Assembly: GCA_023014335.1 (NCBI GenBank)
Contig: JAECYW010000017.1
Span: 1,054,001-1,118,000, forward strand
Origin: Galerina marginata
Lineage: Eukaryota > Basidiomycota > Agaricomycetes > Agaricales > Galerinaceae
Length of the DNA stretch: 64,000 bases
Direction: 5' to 3'
The notes beneath the pieces were generated by a model. That model was not told the DNA's origin, did no database searches, and was given only the letters and a program-made list of their open reading frames with translations. The position numbers and the translations under genes were made by a program. Shown here piece after piece: positions 1 to 10,168 of this stretch (its first letter is position 1; every line of letters starts with the position of its first letter).

Positions 1-31
1 TACCCTTTCACGAATTGAACTAATTTACCAG

Positions 32-1450
32 GCCTCATTGTTTTTCGCAATAAGTTTATGGCAGGAGCCATGCTCTCAGTTTGGAGGCTTGCTATCGCAG
101 GTCCTGCAAGGAGGTGCGGCTGGGCTTACTGCCTCGAATCCCGGTATCGTCAAGGTCCTTGGGGGCTTTGTCTTCCCAGTGGGTTTGGTAATGTTCGTGT
201 TCTTCGATTTGATCCCCTAGTGCCACCTCACCGATTATAGGATTGTACTCCAAGGTCAAGAACTTCTGACTAGCAACATGATGGTAAGGATTTCGAAATT
301 ACACCCTTGCCAATCAATTTCGATGCTTTGCAGGTGTTTCCCATGGCCGTGGCTAAGCGGGCAGTACCATGGTGGAGTTTGCCTCTCAACTGGCTTATAG
401 GTTAGTCCTTGATTGCGATAAAAATGCAAACATGTACCTTACCTGATGTTTGAATGTAAGTGTTTTTCGGAAACCTGGCTGGAAGTCTCTTCTTTGCGGC
501 TATCCTCGTTCACTGTGAGTCCCTTCCTGATAGCGCTTGCAGGACTAGTTTTTCATAAAATATCTAGACAGCGGCATAGTCTCAGCAGATCCTTACGCCA
601 GTTTCATTAAAACATTCGCCATGTAAGCTTGGCAAGCTATGTCCCTGCAATGAGAAACTGCTAACTGAGTTTAAAGCCACAAAGCGCACGATCCTCAATG
701 GCACCAAATCTTTTTGCGGGGTATTGGGTGTAATTGGCTCGTTTCCATCGCAGTATGGGTGAGCTCTCCTATCTGTTCCGTAATCTCCACGCCAGCTGAC
801 TAGTCGGTTTTTAATTTTAGCAAGCAGCAGGGGCAAGGGATACCGTATCTAAAGTAGGATATTGAGTGACTGAAACCTCGGCAGCCCATTCATCCATGTT
901 TTAATTTTAGGTGTTCGCAATTTGGATCCCTATCTGGGTGCGCTGCTTGCCATCGTTCACCGCTTTCTTATCGCTGAAACTCGGGTTAGATTTTCGTCGC
1001 CTGCGGGTTTGATCACGGTACAGTTGCTCACGGACAATACTCTGACATTCGGGAGAACTCACGGGGGTATCAATTATAGTGGTTGCTAACATGTTTTCCG
1101 TTCCGTTGGGGATTATGTTTGGAGCTCCAGTAAGTAACAGTCTAATTACCAACTGATCGATCGAGTTTCATTTCCTGCATTCCTGTAGCTTACGGTAAAC
1201 CAATACATCAAAAAGTAGGTGCCGCAGATACGCAATCTCTATCACGGCATTCTGATAGTCTGACGTGCCACACAGGTCATTAATAGCTGCATTACTCGGA
1301 AACATCATCGGCGCGTTGTTAGTAGCCGGACCTGCTATTTATTTCTACCTCTGGGACAATGATGGTGGCCTTGGAATGGCGGAAACGGGCGAAGTCATGA
1401 ACGAGAGCTCTATTTCGAGTACCCACGGCGAGAAAGAGCGAAGAGAGTGA
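32..1450 (+). CDS. Formate/nitrite transporter (FNT family), 5'-partial
   Basis: An anion channel of the FNT family, expected in the plasma membrane and moving formate, nitrite or related monovalent anions. The 5' exons lie outside the window. Read across about nine short introns, the sequence gives the family hallmarks in order: NKFMAGAMLS, FGGLLSQVLQGG, LTASNPGIVK, GGFVFPVGL, GQELLTSNMM, a tryptophan-rich helix, GNLAGSLFFA, GCNWLVFAIWIPIW, FVACGFDHVVANMF and a last hydrophobic helix at 1280-1370, ending with an acidic tail and stop at 1448-1450. One base too many lies between MLS and FGG near position 82. Both sides are strongly conserved but in different frames, and no intron explains the shift. 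The border near 190-241 is also awkward: a non-consensus gttctt donor has to be assumed. The family call is secure; whether the copy is functional is not. Confidence 0.85.
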
Positions 1451-1755
1451 TTTATTGGAGTCGAGATTTACGGTAAGCTTTTATGCTTGATTTGATATGC
1501 TAAAGAGAAGCGGGAGACTGACTTCATTGTGTCCCACAGATATCAATTGTGTCTTTACCCCTATGATTTTTACCAGTTTGCGCCACTGTCGTGATTTCCT
1601 TAATAAGTGAATCATTGGTCCATTTTGGAAAGGCATCGTATGAATGGTCTGTATTCAGCAGGGTATTGACAGGCGAGGGCAATGCAGCATAGGAAAGATA
1701 ATTATGGTTGGCTGCTCAAGGCATGAGATAATCATACATAGAAAACAAATTAAGT

Positions 1756-3103
1756 TTAGGACGCCGCTGCCACCCACTTATTGATCGCCTTAAAAGTAAC
1801 AGTTCTTTCCGGTTCGTGGAATATAAAGACAAGATAATCGTGGATCCCGTCTGGGGCTTCGAAATAGCGGACCTTTCCATCGTCAGGCTCAACACCGTCC
1901 CCTTCACCCAAGTCCTTGATCATGCGGTCTTTCAGGATCTTGATGGAGTCATATAACGCTTCCGCACCTCCAGCGACGATAAATGTTCTAGGGAATTTCT
2001 TGAAATCAACAATGAGGTTTGGGTGGAGGGATGCTGGAGAGATGTAAGGGCTGGTTTCAGCGAAGCCGAGGCCATGGGGGCCACAGAACGATTCCTTGGC
2101 GAACGATGCGCCTCCTGGACCGATGTAGTCCGAAACCGCGAATTTCTTAGCAGAGCCGTTGGTTATAGATTCCGTTGTTGTACCCAAGTCGCTCCAGGGG
2201 GAAAGCAATATAAGGGCCCCAGGAGCAGCTGGGAGATTGACTTCAGCCGAGTCTTGGTATTCGGTGAGGTATCTAACGAGGGCGTAAGCAAGGTTGGCAC
2301 CTGCGGAATCTCCTGAAATGATGATGTTTTCTGGTGAGTAGCCGATGACGTTTACAAGGTAGTTGTAACCCGCAAGCGCGTCGAGGAGCTGTGTGGGGAA
2401 GGGGTATTCGACTTTGAAGGGCTTGGAGGACGCAAGGCGATATTCGATGGAAAAGATGCGATTAACACCGTCGATGTGTTGCAGGTAGCCCTTGGCGATC
2501 TGAGCGGTGGCGTCACTTGGGTGGGCCGATTGACGAATGTAAGCGCCTCCGTGGAGGTTGTAGATGACTTTCTCTCCGGGTTGAGGGGCAGAGGCAACTT
2601 TGGTGGATGCGCCTTTCTTGTGTAGCCAGTATCCTGGGACACGAACGGACGAGACCTTTGCAATCTTTGCCCACATCTTAAGGTCTCCTGTCACCAAATC
2701 GTTGGCGGTTCCAACCCAGACACCATTGACATTGGGGCCAGGTTTAATCGCCAAGTGATTTGGGAGTTTGCGGAGAGGGCCCGTGCTTCAAATAAACTGG
2801 GTGAGCATCTCGAAAGACTTACTGGGATGTAAAGAGGAAGCGTACTAGCCCGTGATGGTCATGACATGGCGAATGAGATTCACCCATACTGCCCTCTTGA
2901 GAGACCAGGACTTCCTTGGACGCCATGACCTTGCAGAAAAGGAGTTTACACGATTAGTGGTCGTTAGTGCAGTTCAATGCCAAAGTATATCACCTGGGTA
3001 TATTTAAGAGAACCCAGAGAGGAAAGCGAACGAACAAGGTGGTTATGAGTTGGTATGTTAAGAATAAGCCTTTGAGAGGCTGGTGACGGAAAGCATAGGG
3101 CAT
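1756..3103 (-). CDS. Alpha/beta hydrolase (HSL-like esterase/lipase)
   Basis: A serine hydrolase of the hormone-sensitive-lipase-like group, acting on ester bonds; its substrate is unknown. Three exons join cleanly at about 2994-3103, 2846-2929 and 1756-2785. The start ATG at 3103 opens MPYAFRHQPLKG followed by a hydrophobic N-terminal stretch, which may anchor the protein in a membrane. Exon 2 carries WRPRKSWSLKRAVW. Exon 3 carries the oxyanion-hole motif NLHGGAY, the nucleophile elbow GDSAG and, near the C-terminus, GIHDY with a candidate catalytic histidine. The exon-2 donor GTACGC lies directly after a TA that would otherwise form an in-frame stop, so the splice site is forced. It shares a 159-bp divergent upstream region with the small Cx9C gene at 3263. 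Confidence 0.85.
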
Positions 3104-3262
3104 GATGAGCGAGAAGGAAGAAAAACGATTAACAGCTGATATTTATCATGGGATGATTGCAGCCGTGAGTTCAAAAGATGGTATATTGTGCTGATGGCGG
3201 AGGGTAGACCGGGAATGTTTTTCATTGACCCGGGCCCAGTGTGTGTGCGCCTATATTCTCAC

Positions 3263-3773
3263 ATGTCTAAACTCGACTTCGACAAAGCCGTGGAACAAGA
3301 AGAAGCTCGTCTCCGTCTTCTTCATCCTGCTCCTGCAGATATACCGGGATGCATAAGCGTATTCGATGATTACCTAGGATGCAGTGGTAAGCTACTTCTA
3401 ACAAGGTTTTTTATTTTTTAGTTTACGATTTTCTGTAACGGGAATAGTTATCCGCGCGCAGGTCAAGTCCATCTACCGATTCGGCGAAAGAACGAGCTGC
3501 GAGCGCAAGTTCCAGGAGTTCAAGTTCTGTCTGTCCCTGAAGACAATGCACCCAGAAGAACAGCGCGATGCCTGGATTCGGCGCCGAGCGGAGTGGTGGG
3601 CAAACGGAAGGCTAGCTAAGAGTAGTGAGGATGTGTGGGATATGCGGGAGTACGTTTCTTTTTCTCTGCTCTTATGCGGCGTACCCTGACGGAGTATTTG
3701 CAGAAAACCTTTGGTCAACTTCCCGAAGCCTATTACTGAGGAAATGATGCGGGAAGCTGAACTTGGGACCTGA
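3263..3773 (+). CDS. DUF3128 / Emi1-like small Cx9C protein
   Basis: A small protein of the DUF3128 family, to which yeast Emi1 belongs. The exons are 3263-3386, 3448-3649 and one ending at 3773. The protein has DYLGC followed by KSIYRFGERTSC and, nine residues later, a second cysteine in EFKFC, giving a CHCH-like Cx9C helix. It then has an arginine- and tryptophan-rich helix and ends PITEEMMREAELGT. Known members are soluble and several are linked to mitochondrial function or meiotic induction; here that is family knowledge only. The acceptor after ggaatag was chosen because it alone keeps IRAQVKSIYRFG in frame. Mia40, which oxidises such Cx9C proteins, is encoded 4 kb away. Confidence 0.75.
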
Positions 3774-3917
3774 CCTCATCCTACTACTGTTTGAATTAAA
3801 AAAGCCGGGTCCATTAATAGTAGAAGTAGTCTTATATTCCCAAAGAGCAACCGTGTCTAATTCCGTTCAAACTCCGAATGCACGCGCTATATTCAAACAC
3901 AGCTTGGGAAAAATTGA

Positions 3918-4080
3918 ACGCGTCGCGTCTTGTCATTAGCCTCAATCATCATGGTAAGTAAACGCGTGTAATTCCTCAGAAAACGCGTCTAAAAGTGCTC
4001 TGCAGGCTCCACGAGGCTCAAAACGTCAACGAGACTCTTCTCCCCCAACCTCTTCTCCACCACGGGGAACACCGACGCGT
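3918..4080 (+). promoter_or_regulatory. Cluster of four ACGCGT (MCB-like) boxes around the MCM2 start
   Basis: ACGCGT occurs at 3918-3923 (33 bp before the ATG), at 3962-3967 and 3983-3988 (both in the first intron) and at 4075-4080 (early coding). In ascomycete yeasts ACGCGT is the MluI cell-cycle box bound by MBF (Swi6 with Mbp1 or Res), which drives G1/S genes including MCM genes. That the same factor acts here is inference. Confidence 0.55.
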
Positions 4081-7000
4081 CGCAACTCTCAAACATCGTT
4101 GCCCCCATCCTCCCCGCCTGCGCCGTTTTCAGATACAGACGATAGTTTGGATGAGCGAGATGCTGTGCATGACGTGGAGCAGGCAGACGAAGAAGACGGC
4201 GAAGATCTTTTCGGGGAAACTCTCCAAGAGTGCGATTTTATCCATCTTTCACCGACATCCATTAATGTTGCCCTTATCCAGAGATTATGCTCCCAACGAA
4301 GTCCTGGATAGGTATTCCGATGCTGGAATTGACGACGAAGATGACGTTGAGGAGCTCTCAGCTGCTGCTCGTCGCGCTGCCGAAGCGAAGATGGCACGTC
4401 GCGACCGTACTGAACGTGGTGGGAGGGGTCAACGCGCTGCTCGCAGAAGCCATGCACCTGCGTTCCTCGGAAGCGATGATGATATAGAAGATGAAGCCGA
4501 CGATGAACTAGGACTGGCTAGTATGAAGATGCGGACGAGGAAACAATACGATGAACGACGAGATCTAGATGATCTGGATGGTGTTGAAGACGTACGTGGC
4601 ATTTCTACTCCTTCGAGTAACCCATTACTCACGTCTTTGCAGGAAATCCCTCTGGAGCAATTGAGCGACATCAAAGCAAAATCCATTGTCGAGTGGATTG
4701 CACATGATCGCGTCCGCCGATCGATCGTTAGGCATTTCCGCCACTTCTTAATGACCTATGTTGACGACAGTGGTGCATCCGTCTACGGTCAGAGAATCAA
4801 ACACCTTGGAGAAAGTAGGTGGGCTGTCGCTAGTGGCTGTGTTCGTAACTGACCGTAATAACTAGCCAACGCCGAATCTCTAGAGATTTCCTACCTGCAT
4901 CTGGCAGACTCCAAGCCCATCCTCGCATACTTCTTGACAAACTCGCCAACTGCCATGCTGGAAATATTTGACGAAATAGCCATGGACGCCATCCTTGTTT
5001 ATTTCTCGTCGTACAAGCGTATCCATTCTGAGGTCCATGTGCGCATTTCCGATCTGCCTTTGAGCCTGACGCTGCGAGACCTCCGCCGGTCCAACCTCAA
5101 CAATCTTGTACGCATTTCCGGTGTAGTGACAAGGCGATCTGGTGTTTTCCCGCAGCTCAAATATGTCAAATTTGATTGTCGAAAATGCGGAGCAGTTCTT
5201 GGTCCTTTCTACCAAGATGCTTCGAAAGAAGTCAGGATTAGTTACTGCGCGAATTGTGAAAGTAAAGGACCTTTCGTGGTTAATTCCGAACAGGTACGTC
5301 TATTCATCTTATCAGGAAACATCTAGTTCCTGACAAAATCGTTATTTTTTCGTAGACTATCTACCGTAATTATCAAAAGATGACTCTGCAAGAGTCTCCA
5401 GGTTCAGTTCCCGCTGGTCGTCTGCCTAGACATCGTGAAGTTATCCTTTTGGCCGACTTGATTGATAGCGCGAAACCAGGAGAGGAAGTAGTCAGTTGCA
5501 TCTGCTCCGTCCCTTTATTCACAGATGCTTACCATCATACAGGAAGTAACTGGAATTTACCGTAACAACTTCGACGCTTCTCTGAACTCAAAGAATGGAT
5601 TCCCAGTTTTCTCCACGATTATTGAAGCCAACCATGTCAATAAGAAGGAAGACTTGTTCGCTGCATTCCGTCTGACCGAAGAGGACGAGCGGGAAATGCG
5701 GAACTTGGCGAAGGACGAACGGATTCGAAAAAGAATTATCAAATCCATCGCTCCCTCTATTTATGGTCATGAAGATATCAAAACCGCCATTGCACTATCA
5801 CTCTTTGGCGGGGTGCCTAAGGATATCAACCACAAGCTGCGCATTCGTGGAGACATTAACGTCCTCCTGCTCGGCGATCCTGGTACAGCCAAGTCACAAT
5901 TCCTCAAATACGTCGAAAAGACCGCCCATCGTTCCGTTTTCGCCACCGGCCAAGGTGCTTCCGCTGTCGGTCTGACGGCCAGTGTTCGCAAAGACCCCAT
6001 CACCCAGGAATGGACACTCGAAGGAGGCGCACTCGTCCTCGCTGATAAAGGAACCTGTCTCATCGACGAGTTTGACAAGATGAATGACGCAGACCGGACG
6101 TCCATCCACGAGGCGATGGAGCAGCAGTCCATTTCCATTGCCAAGGCTGGTATTGTAACAAGCCTCCAAGCTCGGTGTGCGATTATCGCTGCGGCCAATC
6201 CTATTCGCGGGCGTTACAACCCGACGATTCCGTTCCAGCAGAATGTCGAGCTGACTGAGCCGATTTTGTCGCGTTTCGACGTCCTTTGCGTCGTGAAGGA
6301 TACGGTGGACCCCGTCATGGATGAATTATTGGCGCGCTTTGTTGTTGGCAGTCATTTGCGCAGCCACCCCAAGTTCGACAAGGAGACGGAGGAAATGGAA
6401 GTCGCGACGTCTCTAGATGCAGATGTATGATCTCTCCTTTTAACCCCACTTTCTGCTTTGCTGACATTGATATTCCAGATCATCCCGCAAGACATTTTAC
6501 GGAAGTACATCATGTACGCCAGGGAAAAGATCAGGCCGAAGCTCTTCGACGTCGACCAGGAAAAGCTGTCCCGTCTGTTCGCGGACCTGCGACGCGAGTC
6601 GATGGCGACCGGCTCTTATCCCATCACCGTTCGTCATCTGGAGAGCATGATTCGAATGGCCGAGGCCAGCGCCAAGATGGCGTTGCGTGAATACGTCCGT
6701 GCCGATGATATCGACCTTGCAATTGAGGTGGCGGTTGGTAGTTTCGTGAGCGCGCAGAAGTTGAGCATCAAGAAGACATTGCAAAGGGTATGCTTCCTTG
6801 TTACGTTGCTTGTGCATGCTACTAATATTTTTTGCTCCCTTGCCCACAGGGATTCAGAAAATACCTGACGCAGTCGAAAGACCACGAAGAGTTGCTAGCT
6901 TTCCTGCTTGGTGGTTTGGTTAAGGACAAGGCTCGATTCCACCAGTTGCAACGCCATGAACAGCCAGGAAATGTTGTTGTCAAGTTGTCAGAACTTGAAG

Positions 7001-7177
7001 AAAAGGTAAGAATTAGCCAACTCTGACTTGAAAACTTCTTACTTACAATTCATGACTGTCCAGGCTAAGGAACACGATATTTTCGACATTTCTTCCTTCT
7101 TGAGGTCGAAACTATTTAAGACTAATGGATATATTCAGCGGGATAAAACCATTGAAAAGCACTTTAGAATGGATTAA
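3951..7177 (+). CDS. MCM2: DNA replication licensing factor MCM2
   Basis: Subunit of the MCM2-7 replicative helicase, loaded at origins in the nucleus. The first exon is only the ATG (3951-3953). The next, from about 4006, encodes a Ser/Pro- and acid-rich tail, as expected for the histone-binding N-terminus of Mcm2. Further on come the OB-fold segment with [20 protein letters not shown], the zinc-finger pairs CRKCG and CANCE, and [13 protein letters not shown]. The AAA+ core from about 5530 has Walker [10 protein letters not shown], Walker [12 protein letters not shown], sensor AAANP and arginine finger SRFD, followed by [19 protein letters not shown], which is diagnostic of Mcm2 among the paralogues. 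C-terminal winged-helix exons run to HFRMD and stop at 7175-7177. About nine introns. Nothing appears broken. Confidence 0.96.
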
Positions 7178-7429
7178 GGTTTCTGTACTTTTTGCTGCTG
7201 TTGTGTGTGCTGTCGCTGTATTATATACCTGATGTGATGTAAACATGTAAAAGTTATCTATTTGAATAACACTTTTGAAGTAACTCAGGCCGTTCAACAC
7301 AGTTATTTAAGTGGAGGTGCGATCGCGAATAAATATATTAATAATGGGATATGATGCAATGGTGTAAGTCTACAATGAATGGTGTCCTCCGAGTGTGGTG
7401 GTTTTGGCGTGGGGTAAGTAAGTGTATGT

Positions 7430-8328
7430 TCACGAAGAACCGCTGGCGACGTGCGCGCTATCGATGTGTGGCTTCTGCGTTGGACTCAGGCCGGAAGTCG
7501 TGGTGCCGTTGAGTTTGTCATCACTTGAAGTTTCCTCCTGAGGAGGGACGTTTGAATCGGCAGGGGCAGGGCTTTCCTCGTCGTCGTCATCCATGATCTC
7601 TGCAAGGTCATAACGGCATTAGAACACGCGTTAAATCAAATGAATTAAGTCTTACCGTCGGCGTAAACCTCTGGATGAGCCCTGAAGCAGTTCTGCATGT
7701 TCTGGAACTTGTCCACGCAGTTGATGCCTTTGGGTTCCGCTTCTGAGAAAACGAAGCAGGAGAAGGCCTCTCGGAATTCGGGTCCGCAAGGGCCATGGGC
7801 CATTCCACCCAGACATGGACAATCCCAGTTGATTTCGCCTGTTTCTGGGTTGAACGCGCCTTGGGCCGCTCCTTGGCCTTCACCAGACGGCTCTTCGCCG
7901 TCTGGTTTGGGGCCTCCATCATCAGAATCTGGAGCTGAAATTTGGGTCTCTGAGGAGGGGGTGTCCGGGACAAATACGTCCTGTTCAGAGTGTGACGTCG
8001 ACGCGGTTAGTTCTGAGGGGGCGTCATTCGGACGGGATGCCATTTGCAGAGATTTGGTTTGTGAACTCTCTTTCGAATCTATCGGGTTTTTTTTATTTAC
8101 AAAAGAGCGTTTAGCAGGGACAATGTACTCACGTTTCAACGTTTGAGGAGAATCCAAAGCTATTTGGTTGCCCTCCCTCGTTAACCGCCAAGTCATGTAG
8201 GCAGCGGTAACTGCAGAAGCACCGAGAGTGACTTGTGTTGCTCTCCAGGCATTAGACGCCGACGCTCCGGCTGTAGCTCTTGTGTGCAGACACCTGCGGA
8301 GGGGAAGACGTGAGAGACGAGAAAACAT
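7430..8328 (-). CDS. MIA40: Mia40/CHCHD4, intermembrane-space oxidoreductase
   Basis: Receptor and oxidase of the mitochondrial disulfide relay: it traps and oxidises small Cx3C/Cx9C proteins and passes electrons to Erv1. ATG at 8328 opens a basic, Arg/Ser/Leu-rich presequence ([16 protein letters not shown]), then a membrane segment near [13 protein letters not shown], an acidic/proline-rich linker, and the conserved domain: redox CPC in NWDCPCLGG, then two Cx9C helices ([11 protein letters not shown] and [11 protein letters not shown]), about 7690-7830. The last exon (7430 to about 7602) encodes an acidic tail beginning EIMDDDDEE. One intron of 57 bp, a multiple of three, lies near 8080-8137 and can be read through. 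Length and the membrane anchor fit fungal rather than animal Mia40. Confidence 0.92.
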
Positions 8329-8435
8329 AGTCGATGAGTGGAGAGTGAGTTTGGCCGCCAAAATATTTCGGGCTCTGAGTAATCCACGGCACAGGGGCAC
8401 CCGAAATAAACAGGAACAAATAAATAATGATTATC

Positions 8436-9338
8436 TTATCTACTCGGGCTGCTTTTCTTTTCTTTCTCCATCAGCTCGTTGAGACACCGCGCTACGATTC
8501 CAACGCCCTCCTCAACCGCCGCCCTGTCGTTCTCTGCTACCCGTCCCAAGTATCGTCGGAATCTGTCTGGATGCCATCGCAGTTGAGCGCTTCGAATCCT
8601 GTCTTTACGTGACTGGCTCTGCGAATGAAGGGGAGAGAAGAGGAACGCGACAATCGCGTCTCGCGTGATATCGCCAGTGTGTCGGGGAGGTAAGATTAAC
8701 GGCCACGGGGTCTTCTTGAATTCGAGTGGATCTGAAGATGTGGCCATCGACGCCCAGCGTTTGTCATAATTGCTCCAGGCATCCAATATTAATTTATCCA
8801 GTTTCGCTCGGTCCCTTTTCTCCTTTTCCTGCAGCTCCGTGGATGCCCTGTGTCGTGCTTCTTCGCGTTCTTGCCGTTCGGCCTCTCGTTTCTGCACGAA
8901 ACGTGCCTCGATCCTCCGGAGCTCTTCCTTGATCCTCGCCCGGGCCTTCTCTCGCTCCTGCGCTACTCGGCGTGCCCGTTCCTCCTGTCTCATCCACTGT
9001 TCTGCCTCTACTCCGTAAACGTAGACGAGGTCCTCCCACTCTTCCCGTCGGTGTTTGTTCGCCCGCGGTCGAGGCGGATCATACTCGTAATGACTCTCTT
9101 TGGGGCTAAAGAAATATTGCTGTTCCCTGACCCAGTCTTCCGTCTTCAATGGCCGTTTGGTCCCCTTTGTGAGCTGCTCCTCGTCGACCCAAGTGAAAGC
9201 TTGTGCCATGTGTCGCCATGGCGCGTCGGCGCTGGGTGTCTCGGATGTCGAACACATATGCCCGTGAGGTTGTGATCGTCGATAACGCCTCTCGTGATGA
9301 GTCGTGGATGTGGATGGGGTGTGGTGGACGTTCAACAT
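8436..9338 (-). CDS. NFKBIL1 (I-kappa-B-like)-type coiled-coil protein
   Basis: A single-exon gene for a 300-residue protein. The N-terminus is low-complexity and His/Ser-rich. Residues about 55-110 include WVDEEQLTKG and YEYDPPRPRANKHRREEWEDLVYVY. A long charged coiled coil follows (about 115-195, rich in Arg, Glu and Ala). The end carries a J-domain-like motif, LRWHPDRF, then ARCLNELMEKEK. The LRWHPDRF end and the Glu/Arg helix resemble the C-terminus of NFKBIL1/IKBL proteins, which in plants and animals have been linked to mRNA processing; no ankyrin repeats are visible, as in other fungal members. The gene lies 107 bp upstream of the Mia40 start, same strand. The functional assignment is tentative. 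Confidence 0.65.
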   Translation of the reverse strand: MLNVHHTPSTSTTHHERRYRRSQPHGHMCSTSETPSADAPWRHMAQAFTWVDEEQLTKGTKRPLKTEDWVREQQYFFSPKESHYEYDPPRPRANKHRREEWEDLVYVYGVEAEQWMRQEERARRVAQEREKARARIKEELRRIEARFVQKREAERQEREEARHRASTELQEKEKRDRAKLDKLILDAWSNYDKRWASMATSSDPLEFKKTPWPLILPPRHTGDITRDAIVAFLFSPLHSQSQSRKDRIRSAQLRWHPDRFRRYLGRVAENDRAAVEEGVGIVARCLNELMEKEKKSSPSR

Positions 9339-10168
9339 GACGGTCGGGAAGAAGATTGTATAGGTGGCGAGCGGTGACAGGAAACTGTGCTAAGCTCAGC
9401 CTAGACTAATTTGTTACACTCGCCGGGAGATATCTGTTTTAACAGCTGATTGATGAGTTAATATATATAGGGGTCACCAGCTACCGCATTGTAAGAGCGC
9501 GATTGCCATGCAATCTACACAACGCGCCTTTGTGACCGTATTTCATAAAAACCTTCCTCCAATGCAGATCAGATTGAGGCCAACACGTTTCTGCCGAGAG
9601 GTGGCCGGTGTGGTCATCGAACAAAAAGAGCATTGATATAAGAATGCAACGCGATGGAAACACGATGGTGATTGGGGCATAACGACCACGTTGTAGGAGT
9701 TCAGTTCCTGGCACCGCTCTATGAAACGATAGATGAAATGCAGGGTGCTCATTTCCAACTCGTTTTCTACCCCGCAGCACTATCAGTCCACATCAGGAAA
9801 GACCTGTGTGCTTACAAGCGCGCTGTCTGCCCACTGTCCAGATGCGCTTGATTTGAAACAATACCAAATCATACAAACATATATATCATGGAAAGGAAGG
9901 CCATACGTGGGGATACATGGCACCTATGTATATACTATTCAAAAAAGACGAGAACAAAAAGATATAATTAAGGAGAGAAGCAAGCACCGTCCCGATAATG
10001 TAGAGAGAACAAATAGCATACATGAATTATAAGAAAGCATACGAGAACGTTGTGACAAAAAACGAAAGTAGAGGTACATCTGTAATAGCTAAGGACAATG
10101 ATTAGAAAGAGCCTCGATGAGACGGGAAAACAAGAACTTACATAGGGCAACATGGAGAGAAGGAATGG
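9339..10168. other. Intergenic, no gene seen
   Basis: About 830 bp between the start of the NFKBIL1-like gene and the stop of the Sec7 gene. The part at 9900-10100 is A/T-rich. Open frames here are short, lack family motifs and do not splice to neighbours. It probably holds the 5' region of the former gene and the 3' UTR of the latter. Confidence 0.6.

Noticed and set aside
7697..8146. A 149-codon open frame on the + strand
   Set aside because: It is antisense to Mia40, whose minus-strand reading has CPC and twin Cx9C motifs; the + frame mirrors its composition.
8726..9275. Several + strand open frames
   Set aside because: They are antisense to the coiled-coil region of the NFKBIL1-like gene; the Cys/Ser/Leu-rich composition is the usual shadow of Glu/Arg/Ala codons.
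9481..9780. Open frame on the minus strand between two genes
   Set aside because: No family motif, no splice partners and overlapping frames of equal length; treated as intergenic.
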